This document shows positions 1 through 11,456 of a stretch of 64,000 nucleotides of DNA, piece after piece. The stretch is from Mucidula mucida (taxonomy: Eukaryota > Basidiomycota > Agaricomycetes > Agaricales > Physalacriaceae), in contig JADNYV010000082.1 in the NCBI GenBank assembly GCA_015501055.1, forward strand, positions 62,001 to 126,000, read 5' to 3'. Position numbers and translations under genes: made by a program. Numbering within the stretch: the stretch's first letter is position 1; each line of letters opens with the position of its first letter. A model generated the notes under the pieces. That model was given only the letters and a program-made list of their open reading frames with translations. It was not told the origin of the DNA and searched no databases.

Positions 1-1817
1 CGTACTATCTGCTCCCATCTTTTGATGGTGTTCACACGCTCCGACATCTGATTTTCGTCTGCGTTGTCCCTTTCGTCTGTGCGCGTCGACGGACTTACCT
101 TTACGCATTTACTTTCTTCTGCTCCAAGTTGGGGAAATTGCATATACTCACGCGAATTTGGTGAGGTCGCACCATCAGAAAAGACATCCTTTGTCGGAAA
201 TTAAACCTACCAATCCGGAGGGAACGTCGATGAAAAGACAGATTGAAAGCTTTCGATAACCCGAACGCTGGGAACCGGTGCATCAGTGCCGTGATTTGAA
301 AGTAAAGGACAGCACACGTACTTCCAATGATCAAAAGATTGCAATGCGAGGCGGTGGTACAAAGCTATGCGATCAAGCGTAGAGTAATGCCGCTTTGACG
401 CGTATGTTGGCGTTCAAGGGTGAGCAACTTGCATGGGGAAATACCCCACATCCATCCTTTGTTCTCCAACCCGTGAACATAAGCAATTCCCCGCTGCTCC
501 CCAGCTTGGAGCAAGAAGCTGCATGAAGGAATAGCCGCCAACACACAAGCAGGGAAAGCGAGCGCAAACGGGAGGGAAGAGAAACGCATTTGGAAAGAGA
601 AAGAAAGATTGACACGGAACCATCACATCTCCGCGAAGCGCGAGTGACATACCAGTACTGATGACAGCACTGTTTTGTTTGTTCCTCTTGAAAGTCTGGA
701 CCGAATACCGAAACATGTGAATTTGTCTCTTCACCGTGAATCGTTACGAGAGGCAGAACGAGGTGGCAATGTACGTGAGTTTGCACGTACAAAGAAAAGA
801 GAATATAGGCGGAGATGAAGCAATTAACCAAGAATAACTAGACCATGCACGTTTGAGAAACGAGAGAAGGATACCACTCCGCAATCGAATTCGCAAAGCG
901 TCTGTGGAAACCAATCGCAATAGCAAATTCTGCCGAGGACTGGCAGGTAGTTGTTTCCAAAAATACAAATGAATGCCAAGCATCTCGAGCGCAGAATACC
1001 CAGAATAAGGAAAGAGCGCAGAATAAGGCGCTTGACGCACAAAGAATCGAAGAGCACCGAATCATACACAAAGCTCCACGTTCTGCCCTGGTTCATTGTC
1101 CCATACGTGCGAGGATCAGGAAACACTGCACATCAACGCCGAATTGGGAAAGTCATCGATAGTATACCGTCGTCCCATACGTAAATAGGCGCCACTGTCA
1201 GGAAAGCTTTTGAGAAGATGGAGATATGCATACGAAGGGCGCAGAATAATTACACGTCATAGCACTCCACCTTGGCTCGAAAGTGCTGCGCCCATATGAA
1301 AGAAGAAAGTCTAGACAAGCAAGATAAGGGAAGGATAGGAGGCAGAGGCGGCGACGGGAGCGGGAGGCGCGCGGAAGATGATCGTTTGCCTCAGGAACCA
1401 AGCGTTGGCAGAGGAGCGCCACGTGCAAAGTGGATGTAAGGCCCGAGCGACCGAACGATACCGAAAAGGCAGTGTGATCGGTTGCTGTAAACAAGTTCAA
1501 ACCAGGTTCAAACGTTCAAGTTTCGTCTTGCCAACACACACGAAAATCCTCGATGTGCGGTTGGCTGCTGTTCTGGTATGGCCGGTCCTCCTACGAGTAC
1601 GGATTGTCTGTCTATCATCATCATCATCTCCCGTTTGGCCTTCGAATTGTGCGATATGGAGCAAGATTGATCGTTCTTCCGAAAGGCTTTTTTTCTGATC
1701 GGTGTACGTGGAGTGGCAGAGTGGAAATTCTCCACTGAGCGATACCAATCGGGTGGCTATGTCTCTGGTAATTCGTTGCCTCTGCTGGAATAGGCAGGAC
1801 ATTGCATATCTCCCCCT
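1..1817. other. No recognisable gene
   Basis: No reading frame here gives a recognisable protein, and no tRNA or repeat shared with the rest of the window was seen. Short open frames exist on both strands but overlap each other and have low-complexity composition. The stretch is best read as intergenic DNA upstream of the phosphatase gene. Confidence 0.5.
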
Positions 1818-1825
1818 TGACGTCA
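1818..1825 (+). promoter_or_regulatory. CRE-like palindrome (TGACGTCA)
   Basis: A perfect 8-bp ATF/CREB-type CRE lies 30 bp upstream of a TATAAA box and about 140 bp upstream of the phosphatase ATG. In fungi this site is the known target of ATF/CREB bZIP factors (Sko1, Atf1) acting under the HOG/Sty1 stress kinases. Its placement before an osmolyte-type phosphatase is suggestive; the binding itself is inference. Confidence 0.5.
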
Positions 1826-1854
1826 CTTTCCCCTATTCGCCAACCTTTCATTCG

Positions 1855-1860
1855 TATAAA
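1855..1860 (+). promoter_or_regulatory. TATA box of the phosphatase gene
   Basis: TATAAA sits 102 bp upstream of the ATG at 1962, a normal core-promoter spacing for a basidiomycete gene with a short leader. A pyrimidine/purine-mixed leader ending in CAATC precedes the ATG. Confidence 0.55.
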
Positions 1861-1961
1861 GAGGTTGGCGTTGAAGAGGTATAGACCACAAACCCACCAG
1901 CCTTTCTCATTGACGACAACTATCCAACTATACTCACATTTGACGCGCTTTACTCGCAATC

Positions 1962-3093
1962 ATGTCGTCTTCCCAAACTTTCTACGCCGATGCCGTTCTC
2001 TTTGACATGGTGTGTAGATTGCTCCCCCAGGCTGCCAAATCTAACTCCCCTAGTGTGTTTCTAGGACGGCACTTTAACCGACTCTATCCAAGCCGTCGAG
2101 GCTGCCTGGGGAAAGGTCGCCAAGGACATTGGACAGGACCCTCACCATGTCATCGCCGCTACCCACGGCAAGCGCGCTGTCGATAACCTCGCCGAGTTCA
2201 AGCCCCACATTAAAGAACACGAAATGGACGACGAGGTGACCAAGTTCGAGGAATCCATCCTCTACTTTGCCGACGCGTACAACGTCCATGGCCCGGGCTC
2301 GCGCCGTAACTCGACCACCACCTCCCCCTTCGAAAACACCCCGCTCTCCTCGGGCTCTGCCACCCCAGCTCTCACTCCCGGCTCCTCCGTAGCTTCATCC
2401 CGTGCCTCGTCCTTCGCGCCGACCAAGTTCGGCGCCCATCCTTCGGGACACGGCTGGGCAGTATGCTCAGAATGTCGGCCATGCCCGAAGCCAGGTGTAC
2501 GAGTCTACTTTTGACGAAGCGTCGACGGCGTGAACAGCGAGCTGGTCCGCAACGAGTTCAACCCCAAGGCGCTCAAGCACGAGCTCGAAGCTTGGCAGAT
2601 CGAGGCCGCAGGCGTGGACCGCTCCGTGCGCATCCTCCCCGGCGTGAAGCGCATGATGGATTCCATCCCAGCTGGCCGCTACGCCGTGGCGACTCTGGTG
2701 CTAAAACCTATGGTTAGTCTTTCGTCGTTATTGTATTCCGCCTCGCTCATTATTCGCACAGCTTACGGTTGCATGACGCGCGTTGGCATTACTCCCCCGC
2801 CTGTCACCATCACCGCCGACGACAAGCGTCTCAAGGCCGGCAAGCCTGCTCCCGACCCATTCCTCCTCGCCGCCAAGTGCCTTGGCTACGACGCGAGCAA
2901 GTGTGTGGTGTTTGAGGATTCGCCTTCTGGTATCCGCGCGGGCGTCGCTAGTGGTGCTACGGTGATTGCGCTGTGCACATCGCACGAGCGCTCGAAGATT
3001 GAAAACTGCGGCGCGCACTTTCTCGTCGAGAATATGACCTCGGTCAAGTGCGAGGTTGAGGGCGATAAGCTTAAGTTTACCGTGTCTTGTTAG
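1962..3093 (+). CDS. HAD-superfamily phosphatase, glycerol-3-phosphatase (GPP) type
   Basis: Predicted cytosolic HAD subfamily I phosphatase of the GPP1/GPP2 (DL-glycerol-3-phosphatase / 2-deoxyglucose-6-phosphatase) kind, which makes the osmolyte glycerol from glycerol-3-phosphate. Exon 1 (1962-2009) encodes the start and the first half of motif I. Intron 2010-2064 splits it, and exon 2 resumes with DGTLTDS, giving the DxDGT nucleophile motif. The cap region follows, with an unusual Ser/Thr-rich linker at about 2296-2440. Later come LPGVKRMM, the motif III lysine in GKPAPDP and motif IV in FEDSPSGIRAG. A second intron is 2713-2761. Three frame changes are needed: near 2456, near 2528 and at 2694. 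Each is explained by one base gained or lost, and the protein is well conserved across them, so base-calling errors are more likely than a dead gene. Substrate choice (glycerol-3-P versus sugar phosphate) cannot be settled from motifs. Confidence 0.8.
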
Positions 3094-3788
3094 ATTTTTT
3101 TTTTCCTTTTTATGATCATGACCTTGTACTACTACCGTCCTCACTTGTCCTATGTTGTCCTTTTAGCACTTTTCCCGCATCGTTTATAGATTTATCATCA
3201 CATCCTAGATACAGCGTCAACTACGCTGCTGAGCTTGAGCATTATTCTCCGACGCACGTTGCTTATCTTGCTGAACGAACCAGATAGCAATAAAAGAATG
3301 CTGAATGCCCGCAGTTCATTTGAGACGTTTACAAATGGAACTAGGACTAGTCATTAACACGTCATGTCCAAGCGGAGTAGCTGTCATGTATCTTCGCGTG
3401 GCGCTGGTATTCGGGAAGCAATCGGTCGCGGCGCGACGTGCACACTACAGTTATCATAGGGGCCGGCGTTTCAAGTCGCCTCAGCCTCTAAAATAGGAGC
3501 ATCACTCGACGAGCCTTCTGCCAGTAAATATTCAAATTCGTCTGTCTTGATGGGCATCTGTCGCTTGTCTGAGAAGAACATGTAGCCGTGAGTCCACAAT
3601 GTATCAAGACAAGAGGTTCTTACATTTCCCCGGAAAAAAAATTCGGGGGAAAAGGATTGCGCCACATTCAGGAATTCTGTCAGATCGCAGACAGATAACG
3701 AGCAACGAGCACCCAAACGAACACCATTGTAATCAGATAGCAGAAATCGCAAAACGGAATACGAAAAACATCTACTCGTCTCCCAAAT
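3094..3788. other. Intergenic, no gene seen
   Basis: Contains the 3' flank of the phosphatase gene, with a possible AATAAA-type signal near 3289 (CAATAAAAG). No coding frame or repeat was recognised. Confidence 0.4.
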
Positions 3789-3871
3789 GCATTAAGGGGG
3801 AATCGAACCCCCGGCGGGTCGACCAACATTGCACATGGCAACGACCCAGGTTACCACTACCCCATTAATGC
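3789..3871 (-). tRNA. tRNA-Gly (GCC) with a 13-nt intron
   Basis: The minus strand folds into a full cloverleaf. The 7-bp acceptor stem is GCATTAA with TTAATGC. The D arm is GGGT/ACCT around AGTGGTA, the anticodon stem GGTCG/CGACC, and the T arm GGGGG/CCCCC around TTCGATT. The anticodon loop is 20 nt instead of 7. Removing 13 nt after position 37 leaves TTGCCAT with anticodon GCC. Intron position and length are normal for a fungal nuclear tRNA. CCA is not encoded. Confidence 0.9.
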
Positions 3872-3945
3872 TTACTCTTCTTACACGGACAGAGCTATAG
3901 TATGTGATATATTCATTGCCCGAACGTCTAATCCAAGTTGTACCA

Positions 3946-6509
3946 CTACTGCAACTTCACACCCTCCGCCACCGCCTTCGCCCTCACCTCGTCTCTCAAC
4001 ATAGCCACCCGCGAATCCAACCTCGAGCTCAAATCCACAGACCCCGGACTCGCAGCCATCGCCGCATCCAACAACACACCCACCTCTTTCAACGTCGTCC
4101 CCCACCCTTCCCCTTCACCCCCAGCCGCATCCTTCTCCTTCAATATACCCACCGCCTCCTCAAACATAGCTACACCCGGCACCCACCCGTCTTTCACCTC
4201 ACCACCCTCCCGCTGTGCTTCCTTAAAGAAGGGGCGAGAGGCGCCGTACGCGCCTAAGGTGCGGAGTACGATGCCCAACAGCAGCGCCCGTATCGCGCGC
4301 TCTTCTGCCGTATCTAGAATCGGGCCACGGGAAGTCGCCGCCTCGAACCCTGCCACCGCGACCTGCGGCTCTAAACTCGCCCACTCCTTCACATGTCCCT
4401 CCGCCACCTCTCGACTTATCCGAGAGTGTGTATTCCAAAATACAGCCATCTCCTCTGCAGGAGAGATCGCCATACATGAAATCACGTCCGCGTTCAATCG
4501 CGCGGATTTAGCAGCATAAAAGGATACTGCAAGATATCAGAAGTGAATGTCAGAGCAACATGAAAGCTCACGCTTTTTTCGAATAAGCACCTCCACAGGC
4601 AGCTCTTTGCCGCCAACCTTGCGCCCATTTCGCTCTAACAGGCTCGGAAGTGCGTCCCAAAGCCCTCTAGCCTTCGTCCTATATTCTGTTCGCTGTTCCT
4701 CCTCGCAAGCATCGCGAGAATTTGCCAGCACACTCCAACATCCACAGGCGATGAAATAATATGTCGCGTGGCTCCAGCCATTCAACTCCGTCATCCGTAC
4801 GAACCACCCCGCCGCCTCCTCATATCGCCGGTCACCCAGCAGTGTCCACGCCAGCTCAAAGCGAGCAATGTGTCGGCTTGTCGCCATCGCGTTACAGGTT
4901 GAAGTGGCGCCTTCTCCGTCTCCGCACCTTCAGAGTCTGCCTTCGCCTCAACGCTTGACTTCTCTGCGGCCGTGTCTCCTCCCAGTGGTGGCGCCAGTAC
5001 CTTGCCCACACCACCATCGACGCCACCCAATCCTCCGACTAAGACGCCTACCGCCTGGCTGGAATGCCCCTCCATCCTCAGTATCTTCGCCCTGTTGAGC
5101 ACCCATAATGTTCCCGTCGGATACCGACCTTCCACCTTGTCTACGATTGCTCTAGTAAGCGTGTTAGCGAATATAACGAGTAATAGCAGAGAGCCGTCTA
5201 GATGGAAGACGTTACACACCTATACTGCCGGACGATATGAGCTTCATCGCATTGCCACCCACTGAGGAGTAATACGACCCCATAATAAGTCATGAGCACC
5301 AGTCCCGCAAATACCGAGTGCTGGGTGCGTGTGAGATGGGCATATAACCGCAACAAATCACTTACCACGTCGCTCTTCGCAGCGGACACTGCCAGTGCTC
5401 TAAGCGCCAACGCACGGTCATGTTTAAACCCGAAAAAACCTACCACAGATCTGTTCAAGCATTAGCAAATGAAAACTAGCAAACCAAAAACACCTACTGA
5501 ACCCTTTTAGGTAGCAGCGAGAACACTAAATTGAACAGTCCAAATCCAAACGCCGTTCCAGCGAGGATCATATCTTCTACCGCCTCTCCTCCTTCACCTT
5601 TAATCGGTATGGTGCTGGCAGGCCGCGACTTGTTGGGCACCGGGACAGCCAACGACGAACCTCCCGTCCACTTGCCAAACATGCCGGTGCTCTTCTTCTC
5701 CTTGCTCTTCGGCCCCGCAGATCCAGATGCAGTCTCGGTCCCAGTCGACGACGTGGTGGAGGAAGCGGACGTGGCGACCGAGGTAGCTAGCGACTCCCCC
5801 GAGCCCTTTCTAGACACCGACGGCGTACGATATCCGTCCAAACCATCTGGGAACACCTCCTTGTATAATTTCGTAAATTTGGAGTGGGCACTGGACGTCA
5901 TTAGCTTTTGACACGAACGAATAAACATGAGCATACCTATTCAATGCATAGATACACTGTAGATATCCCATGTAGCTCTCGTTCAACGCGTTTACAAGAC
6001 CAGCGAGGACGACCGCGTCGGCATTCAAAATCTCGTATTCCAAGCCTCCATCAGGACCTAAAATGGAATGTAAGCAATACGAAACATCTACCAGCGGTAA
6101 ACAGCTGACCTTTTGCGGAGCTGCCACCAGCCAAGAACCGCCACCGCCCGTCGCCGCTTTCTTCGCTGCCGCAGTCGAGGTCACAGCCTCGTTCAACACC
6201 CGCGCCGCATCCTCCATCCTTTCACGTTCCAATCCTAGAGCGGCTTCCAGGAACACTGCCACGCCCAATCCGAGCTGGTGAAATGGTGAATCCGCCACCT
6301 CTACAGAAAGCAATGTTAGGAGTGGACATAACCAAGCGGGCGGTAGACGTACCAGCGTCTGCATCGGTTCCACTATTACCAGGAGCGATTATAACGGGGC
6401 GCTCGAATGTGCGCCGTGCGCCTGGGATATCGTTGGCAAAAAGCTGGTCGAAGCCGCGCGTGGCGCTTATGAGAAGCTGTGCAGACGTTGGCTTCGTAGA
6501 TGTGGACAT
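3946..6509 (-). CDS. IML2/TTC39-family TPR protein (DUF3808 type)
   Basis: Large alpha-helical protein matching the Iml2 (inclusion body clearance) / TTC39 family, which is linked in yeast to lipid-droplet and outer mitochondrial membrane handling of aggregated protein. The start [11 protein letters not shown] at 6509 is followed by [12 protein letters not shown]. After an intron comes [19 protein letters not shown], then [20 protein letters not shown] and [15 protein letters not shown] Ser/Thr-rich low-complexity insert (about 5700-5820) precedes [19 protein letters not shown] and [18 protein letters not shown], the family core. Later exons carry [35 protein letters not shown] and the C-terminal [16 protein letters not shown] block to the stop at 3946. 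At least seven short introns are needed, but no frame break was noticed. Family assignment is strong; the cellular role is taken from the family. Confidence 0.82.
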
Positions 6510-6972
6510 GATTTCGGTGGTCGGCTTGTCGTCCTAGTGCTGTATCTTGCGAGTATGTACGGTACTCGTCGTCCGTCGCGTATTATCCAAGTGCAGTTCC
6601 GTAGTGGCCAAATAGGACGGTCGTTTCGTGGTAGGAGAGAGAAAGGCAAAGCTGTTAGATACGGGTGAACAGGGGAAATGAAAGAGCCGTGACGTATGTC
6701 AGATCGCGCGCGTAAGCATGATTACTTGGAGCGCCGAAAATATCGCCGTATAAAACTTAAAGCAGTGTTCAGCGCTTCACATGGAAGCCTTACAGTGGAA
6801 AACTCGGAGATGTTGTGTGCATTGATGGAGTAGTGGTGGAAGATGTGGCCATTCAGTATTCAATCGACTCGGTAACGTTCGATTCCGTCCTAATGCAGAC
6901 GTGGGTGTATTTTGTTTCCATTTTTTCAGCATGTGTAATAGATGCATGGGTCATGTGTATCGCTTGGTGATG
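6510..6972. other. Intergenic, no gene seen
   Basis: Upstream region of the IML2-like gene. A TATAAAA motif occurs near 6751, but no gene follows it. No protein-coding frame was recognised. Confidence 0.4.
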
Positions 6973-7160
6973 AGATTTTGCCCATATCGTGTCGATGGCA
7001 TCCTCGCGGAACAGATGTCAATCAAGTAAGGCTACTGCATGAAAGAAGACCGTGTCAAATGCGGAGAAGATCATCGTAATGTGTTCTTAACGCCTTTAAA
7101 TGCTATCTCGGTCTTGGAATTGACTCAGCGGTGGGGGAATTCAAGCAGTGTGGCCCAGAA
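6973..7160 (+). repeat. Dispersed repeat family A, copy 1
   Basis: Starts with GATTTTGCCCATATCG and continues through TCCTCGCGGAACAGATGTCA and AGAAGACCGTGTCAAATGCG to an AATTGACTCAGCG segment. The same ordered blocks recur near 9267, 10922, 11240 and 17368, always near kinase-like or F-box copies. No coding capacity or terminal inverted repeats were seen, so its class is unknown (decayed non-autonomous transposon or duplicated gene flank). Confidence 0.6.
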
Positions 7161-7292
7161 GCCATGCCAATGAAACTTGAGAAGTAACGACGGTCGCTTT
7201 CTAGGGAGAACCTATATTTGGTACATGACCAAGGACGAGGAACGTTATGCCACTCAGCATCAACCTTACCTATCTGAATCTTCACCCCCACA

Positions 7293-8613
7293 TCAAACGC
7301 ACGTCACCGAAACAGCAGCATCTACATCTACTCTCCCAAATTCGCTCAAAAACTCCGCAAGTCTCGATTTAATCGTCTCCCAACCTATTTTCCAAAGCGT
7401 CAACAAAACGAAGATAACAGTAGTAGCTCGACACGTACCTCGATCAGTCAGCTCTTTAGGTTGATTGACCAACTTATGAGCTCTTAGTACTTCATGAGCC
7501 CCATTTCCAACTCGTCTTCCCATCCGTCTGCTTTCAACCGCGTAACGATGCTATACCAACGTCAACTCACATCGGACTCGAAATTACACAAACAATACCT
7601 TTCAAACCGTCGACGGCGAAGAGAAACCAGCTCCGCCGCTCGCGCCTCACGCTTCTCGGTCACCCACTCCTCGTATGGTTTACAAGACTTCAATTAAACA
7701 CGGGTGAGCATCCATCCTAGCACAGGCACGACGAAAGCACTCACAGTCGACAAAACTCTCTTCTCTTCCATTGTCCTCTCGACCCACGTCTCATATTCGT
7801 CTGTTCCATAGCCCATCCCGGCGCTTTCCCGTGCAAGTCTCTCGTGGGACACCCGATGAACTCGCGTGCTGCCAGCTACCAATACGTTTGAGTCAACTCG
7901 CGCCTTACCGCCATACTTAAACTGCGGAAGGAGATAGTACAACATCCATGCACGTTCCCGGCCTTTAACCTTTCCAATAAGCTCCGACTCGCTTGCCATG
8001 CTGCATTAAATGAACTTTGAGATTTTATTTGCAAGAGAAAAAGAAAAGAGAACACGTACATATCCCCCTTCTCAAAACACGCCTTGCAGAGCCTCATGCG
8101 CAATTCCCACATAATACACTTCGTCGGCGTCTTCAAGCAACTCTAAAAACAATCAGATTCACAGTAAGAGCCTGGATATTCAAAGTCGCGAGCGAGAACG
8201 TACATGGCAATGCGCATCAAACATCAAACTCGCATACCGCGGCTCACTCATACCCTCAATAATCGGGGGAAGCCCCGGCTCCATCCCCAGTCGGGCGCTC
8301 TTCCACACCCCACTCGACGACTCCCTACTCATCAGCAACGCGCGCAAGTCTTTCGTTGTCCGACTCAAGCGCAGGAGATCCAGCGGTTCCACATATGAGA
8401 AGATCTAGCGGACAATTCAGATTCGTGAATGAGGAATGAACTTTGCGAACGCACCGCCAATACAACATCAAGCGGAGCCTCCTTGAGGAACCCCAATTTA
8501 CCGGTCTTCTTGGTTTTCTTGACGCGTTTCCTTGGAGTATTGTCGTCGTCGTCTGATCTGGAGCGCTTTTTGGCAGAAGCTGCGGGATTATTTGAGCGGC
8601 GGCGGGCAGACAT
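7293..8613 (-). pseudogene. F-box protein paralogue, truncated and frameshifted
   Basis: Short paralogue of the F-box gene at 21968-24496. The start MSARRRSNN, a basic Asp-rich linker, GFLKEAPLDVVL and EPLDLLRLSRTTKDLRALLM form the F-box. Then PPIIEGMSEPRYASLMFD and the MWELRMRLCKACF cysteine block match the paralogue. Further on, CKPYEEWVTEKREARAAEL and RLKADGWEDELE also match, but the frame shifts in a GGGG run near 7476, after which EVLRAHKLVNQ resumes in another frame. The last exon (GWETIKSRLAEFLSEFG) ends in a stop at 7293. About 270 C-terminal residues present in the paralogue are missing, and dispersed repeat A lies directly downstream. F-box proteins recruit substrates to SCF ubiquitin ligases; this copy is probably not functional. 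Confidence 0.7.
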
Positions 8614-9266
8614 GGACACAGTGGGGGTGTCGAACAAAGGTGAAGTGAGTGTACTGTTCTTGAGCTCAGCAGGAAATCAGGGACGCCTATTTTCCCGAAT
8701 AGGCGAACAATGAAGGCCAATGTGGACCGCACAGATACTAAATCCGGACAGAGTCCACGCTATGAAAATGAAGATGAGGTCGTCTGTAACGTACGAGAAA
8801 CGACGCGCCCTAGAAAGATATCGACTCTCCTCAGTCATCGTTACAAACACAGAGTTCAGTGGTACTTATACGTTCGGACGAGCAGAACCACATTCAAGCA
8901 AAGTGCAGCGTCGAAGCACGATCTCGGTAATGGCTTGCTGACTGGGCGCATGTTATCGAAGGCGGGAGAGTACCGCGGCAGGAGAACCACATGCAAATGC
9001 AGGAACAAAAAAGCATGACCCACTGAACTCTTCGTCCGAGCCGCTAATGTTGTCTTCCAACACCGTAGTCTGCTAGTATCATCACTGGCAGGAATTTATT
9101 CAGTACTGAATCGGTACGTTGACCAGTGGGGACAGAATTTCATCAATCAACAAGTTTGAATGGACGGTGCCCACAGAATCGACTTCTATCAAGAGGCGAG
9201 AGGCGGATTCTGGGGTCGCTGCTTCATGACTGCTGATCCCTGTCGACTTTCTTGGTAGGGTGCACG
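8614..9266. other. Intergenic, no gene seen
   Basis: Upstream of the truncated F-box copy. Open frames here have no recognisable product and nothing repetitive was found until repeat A at 9267. Confidence 0.4.
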
Positions 9267-9440
9267 CATGTTGATGCGATTTTGCCCATATCGCGTCTAA
9301 CGGAAACCTTGCGGAACGGACGCCAATTCAAGAAGAAGACCATGTCACGTGGGGAAGACCACTGAACACATGTTAAAGTATTTTAGTCTTGGAATTGAGT
9401 CAGCGCGGTTTGAATTCAAGCAATGTCGGCCAAAAAAACT
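9267..9440 (+). repeat. Dispersed repeat family A, copy 2
   Basis: GATTTTGCCCATATCGCGTC, then CTTGCGGAACGGACGCCAAT, AAGACCATGTCACG, and a GGAATTGAGTCAGCGCGGT block followed by TTGAATTCAAGCAATGT. The last block also occurs in copy 1 (about 7118-7155). It lies just 3' of the first kinase-like gene. Confidence 0.6.
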
Positions 9441-9513
9441 CATCATCATGCCAAAAGCCGTCGGCCGCCACACTAATGAAGCAACAGGGGTCAAACTATA
9501 CTTGGTACAGTGC

Positions 9514-10783
9514 CTAATACAGAGAAGTGTAGAATGAGCGTAGCTGTGCATCTATCAGAGGAGGCTTCGGAGCGAATTCAGAGTACGGAATGGGAGGAAT
9601 GTGCTTGAAAGCACGTAACTTTTGTCGAATTCGATGACCGAGCGTGTCCATCTCCGGAGATCCAGGTAGCCGCAGATGCGACGGACTGAGCCCTCGACAC
9701 AGCTCCTGAACGTTTGGACAACTTCGCTCATTGTAGGACGAAGTGCGGCGTCGTCGCTGAGCATAGAGTCCACTAGCGGGCAAAGGAAGGCAAGCGGTCG
9801 ATGTTCGTACTGCGTAGATATGAGTCAAGTCTAGTGGGTGTGGAAATACAGCGTACGACGTGGAATTCTTTGCGAAGGATGTGTCCAAGGTGGAAGACAT
9901 CGACAGGGAAGGGGTTGAAAAGTCGAGAGACAGTTCCTTTTCGCTCAGGAAGCAAGTGAACAAAAGGTAGAGAAAATGGCGTTGATTTTTCGCAAGGGGC
10001 CTTACGCTTTGAGTACCGCCGCGACATGCCTAGATCTATAATATAATAACGCGGCCAGCACTCCGTTCGCGTGATATATTTGGCATATTGGTGGAATGTC
10101 AGGTCTCTATTCGTATAGACCGGATGAAAGCCGAACGGGAAGAGGTTACTGGCATCAAGCATTAAGTTGTTCAAGGTAAGGTCCCTGCAACGCCATGAGC
10201 GATACCTCCTGTAGGTAGACATTCTTACCCATGGGCTACGCGATGCTTGTGCATGAATTCTACACCCTGACTGCAGGTTCAGCGACTTTGTCACCGGAAC
10301 TAATGCATCTTACCTCGAATATTTGCCGGAAAGCATCCACGAGTTCCCCCACGGTGTCGAACGGCAGATCATCAAAGCGCCGTAGTTGCGGCATCACGAT
10401 AATGTGTATATCAGCATCAAGCGGAGAGCGAAGTACCTCAAGAATTTGTACACAGTGATTCCGAGGGTCGCGCGCAAGTTTCTCAGAGAATAGTATGCAA
10501 AGATTGACTTCGTCTGGGTGGTCACGAAACGAGACAGTCTTCAGAATGACCTGAGAGCCGTCAGAGATGCGTACAGCATCCATTATTGCAGCTTTCTACG
10601 GAAACACAGACGTAAAGGGATGATCCAGTTCAGAAGAAATACAGACGCAACTGGATGTGTCGCTTTATCCTCATCAAGGTCACCATTGGCAGGGTCGTAT
10701 CCTCTCCGATACTTTTCACGCAAAAGATACCCACTCTTCTCTAAAATACGCTGGTGCCGGTGCCAAAAAGTGATGCGGACCAT
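9514..10783 (-). pseudogene. Kinase-like gene, copy 1 (frameshifted)
   Basis: Member of an Agaricomycete-expanded kinase-like family. Exon 1 starts MVRITFWHRHQRILEKSGY. After the intron comes MDAVRISDGSQVILKTVSF, containing the ATP-binding lysine. Then follow the hinge-like HIIVMPQLRRFDDLPF, EFMHKHRVAHGDLTLNNLM (catalytic loop HGD with downstream Asn), YYIIDLGMSRRY (DLG for DFG) and FNPFPVDVFHLG. The C-terminal lobe is LVDSMLSDDAALRPTMSEV. Relative to copies 2 and 3 one base is missing near 9722 (after the motif SEVVQTF), which throws the last 60 residues out of frame. Unlike the other copies it has no divergent partner upstream; repeat A begins 140 bp past its start. Either a decaying copy or a one-base assembly error. 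Confidence 0.7.
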
Positions 10784-10921
10784 CGTCGTTCGCTACAAGA
10801 CGTGTCCGACAACGACGACTGCTTACAAAGCCCCTTACAAGTACATGATCCGAACTCCAACTCGGCATCCTGCTGTTCCAGAGCTTCCGGAAAAAGCGGC
10901 CCGGTAAAGGAAGACTAAAAT

Positions 10922-11122
10922 GGTGCGATTCTGCCCATATCGCGTTGCTGTAATCCTCGCGGAACGGATGCCAGTTCAGTGGACATCGAAGAAAACCGTG
11001 TCATACCAATGACTATTTAATTGCGGCACTGCTTGATGTGGTGACAGAATCCCACTAAGTGGCGCGTTTGAATCAACGCTTCCCAAGGCCTCGTGTTCGA
11101 TGAAGCGCTATTTTCGAGGCGA
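10922..11122 (+). repeat. Dispersed repeat family A, copy 3, plus linked block B
   Basis: GATTCTGCCCATATCGCGTT, TCCTCGCGGAACGGATGCCA and AAAACCGTGTCATAC are repeat A. From about 11036 a second block follows: GGTGACAGAATCCCACTAAG to TGAAGCGCTATT. Block B recurs at 17175-17262 near copy 3 of the kinase gene, with the same surroundings. Confidence 0.6.
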
Positions 11123-11235
11123 TAAGAAAACTTTGGATTCTTGAGGCACCGCTTCCAGGCTACGAGGCTATGCTGACATGACTTGATAGCTGTTGAATGG
11201 TTGAACGCCTTCTAGTGCTGATCCCCGTTTGCGCG

Positions 11236-11456
11236 TGGCAGTCAGATTTTGCCCATATTGCGTTGATGAACTCGTCGTGGAACAGATGTCAAGCGAGTCC
11301 CCCACATGAAAAAATACCGTGTCATACGCGGAGGAGATTGGTACCAGTGTGATGTGTCCGCAACGTGTCGAATTGTATAAGCTAAAAATCTCATCATCGC
11401 CACACTTAATGACACCTGGGAAGCAACGAGGGGTCAAGCTATACTTGGTACAGTGC
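11236..11456 (+). repeat. Dispersed repeat family A, copy 4, with kinase 3' flank
   Basis: CAGATTTTGCCCATATTGCG, GTGGAACAGATGTCAAGCG and ACCGTGTCATACGCGGAG, then an AACGTGTCGAATTGT block and the GGGGTCAAGCTATACTTGG segment that abuts the 3' end of all three kinase copies. The shared flank shows that the duplicated unit extends beyond the coding region. Confidence 0.6.
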
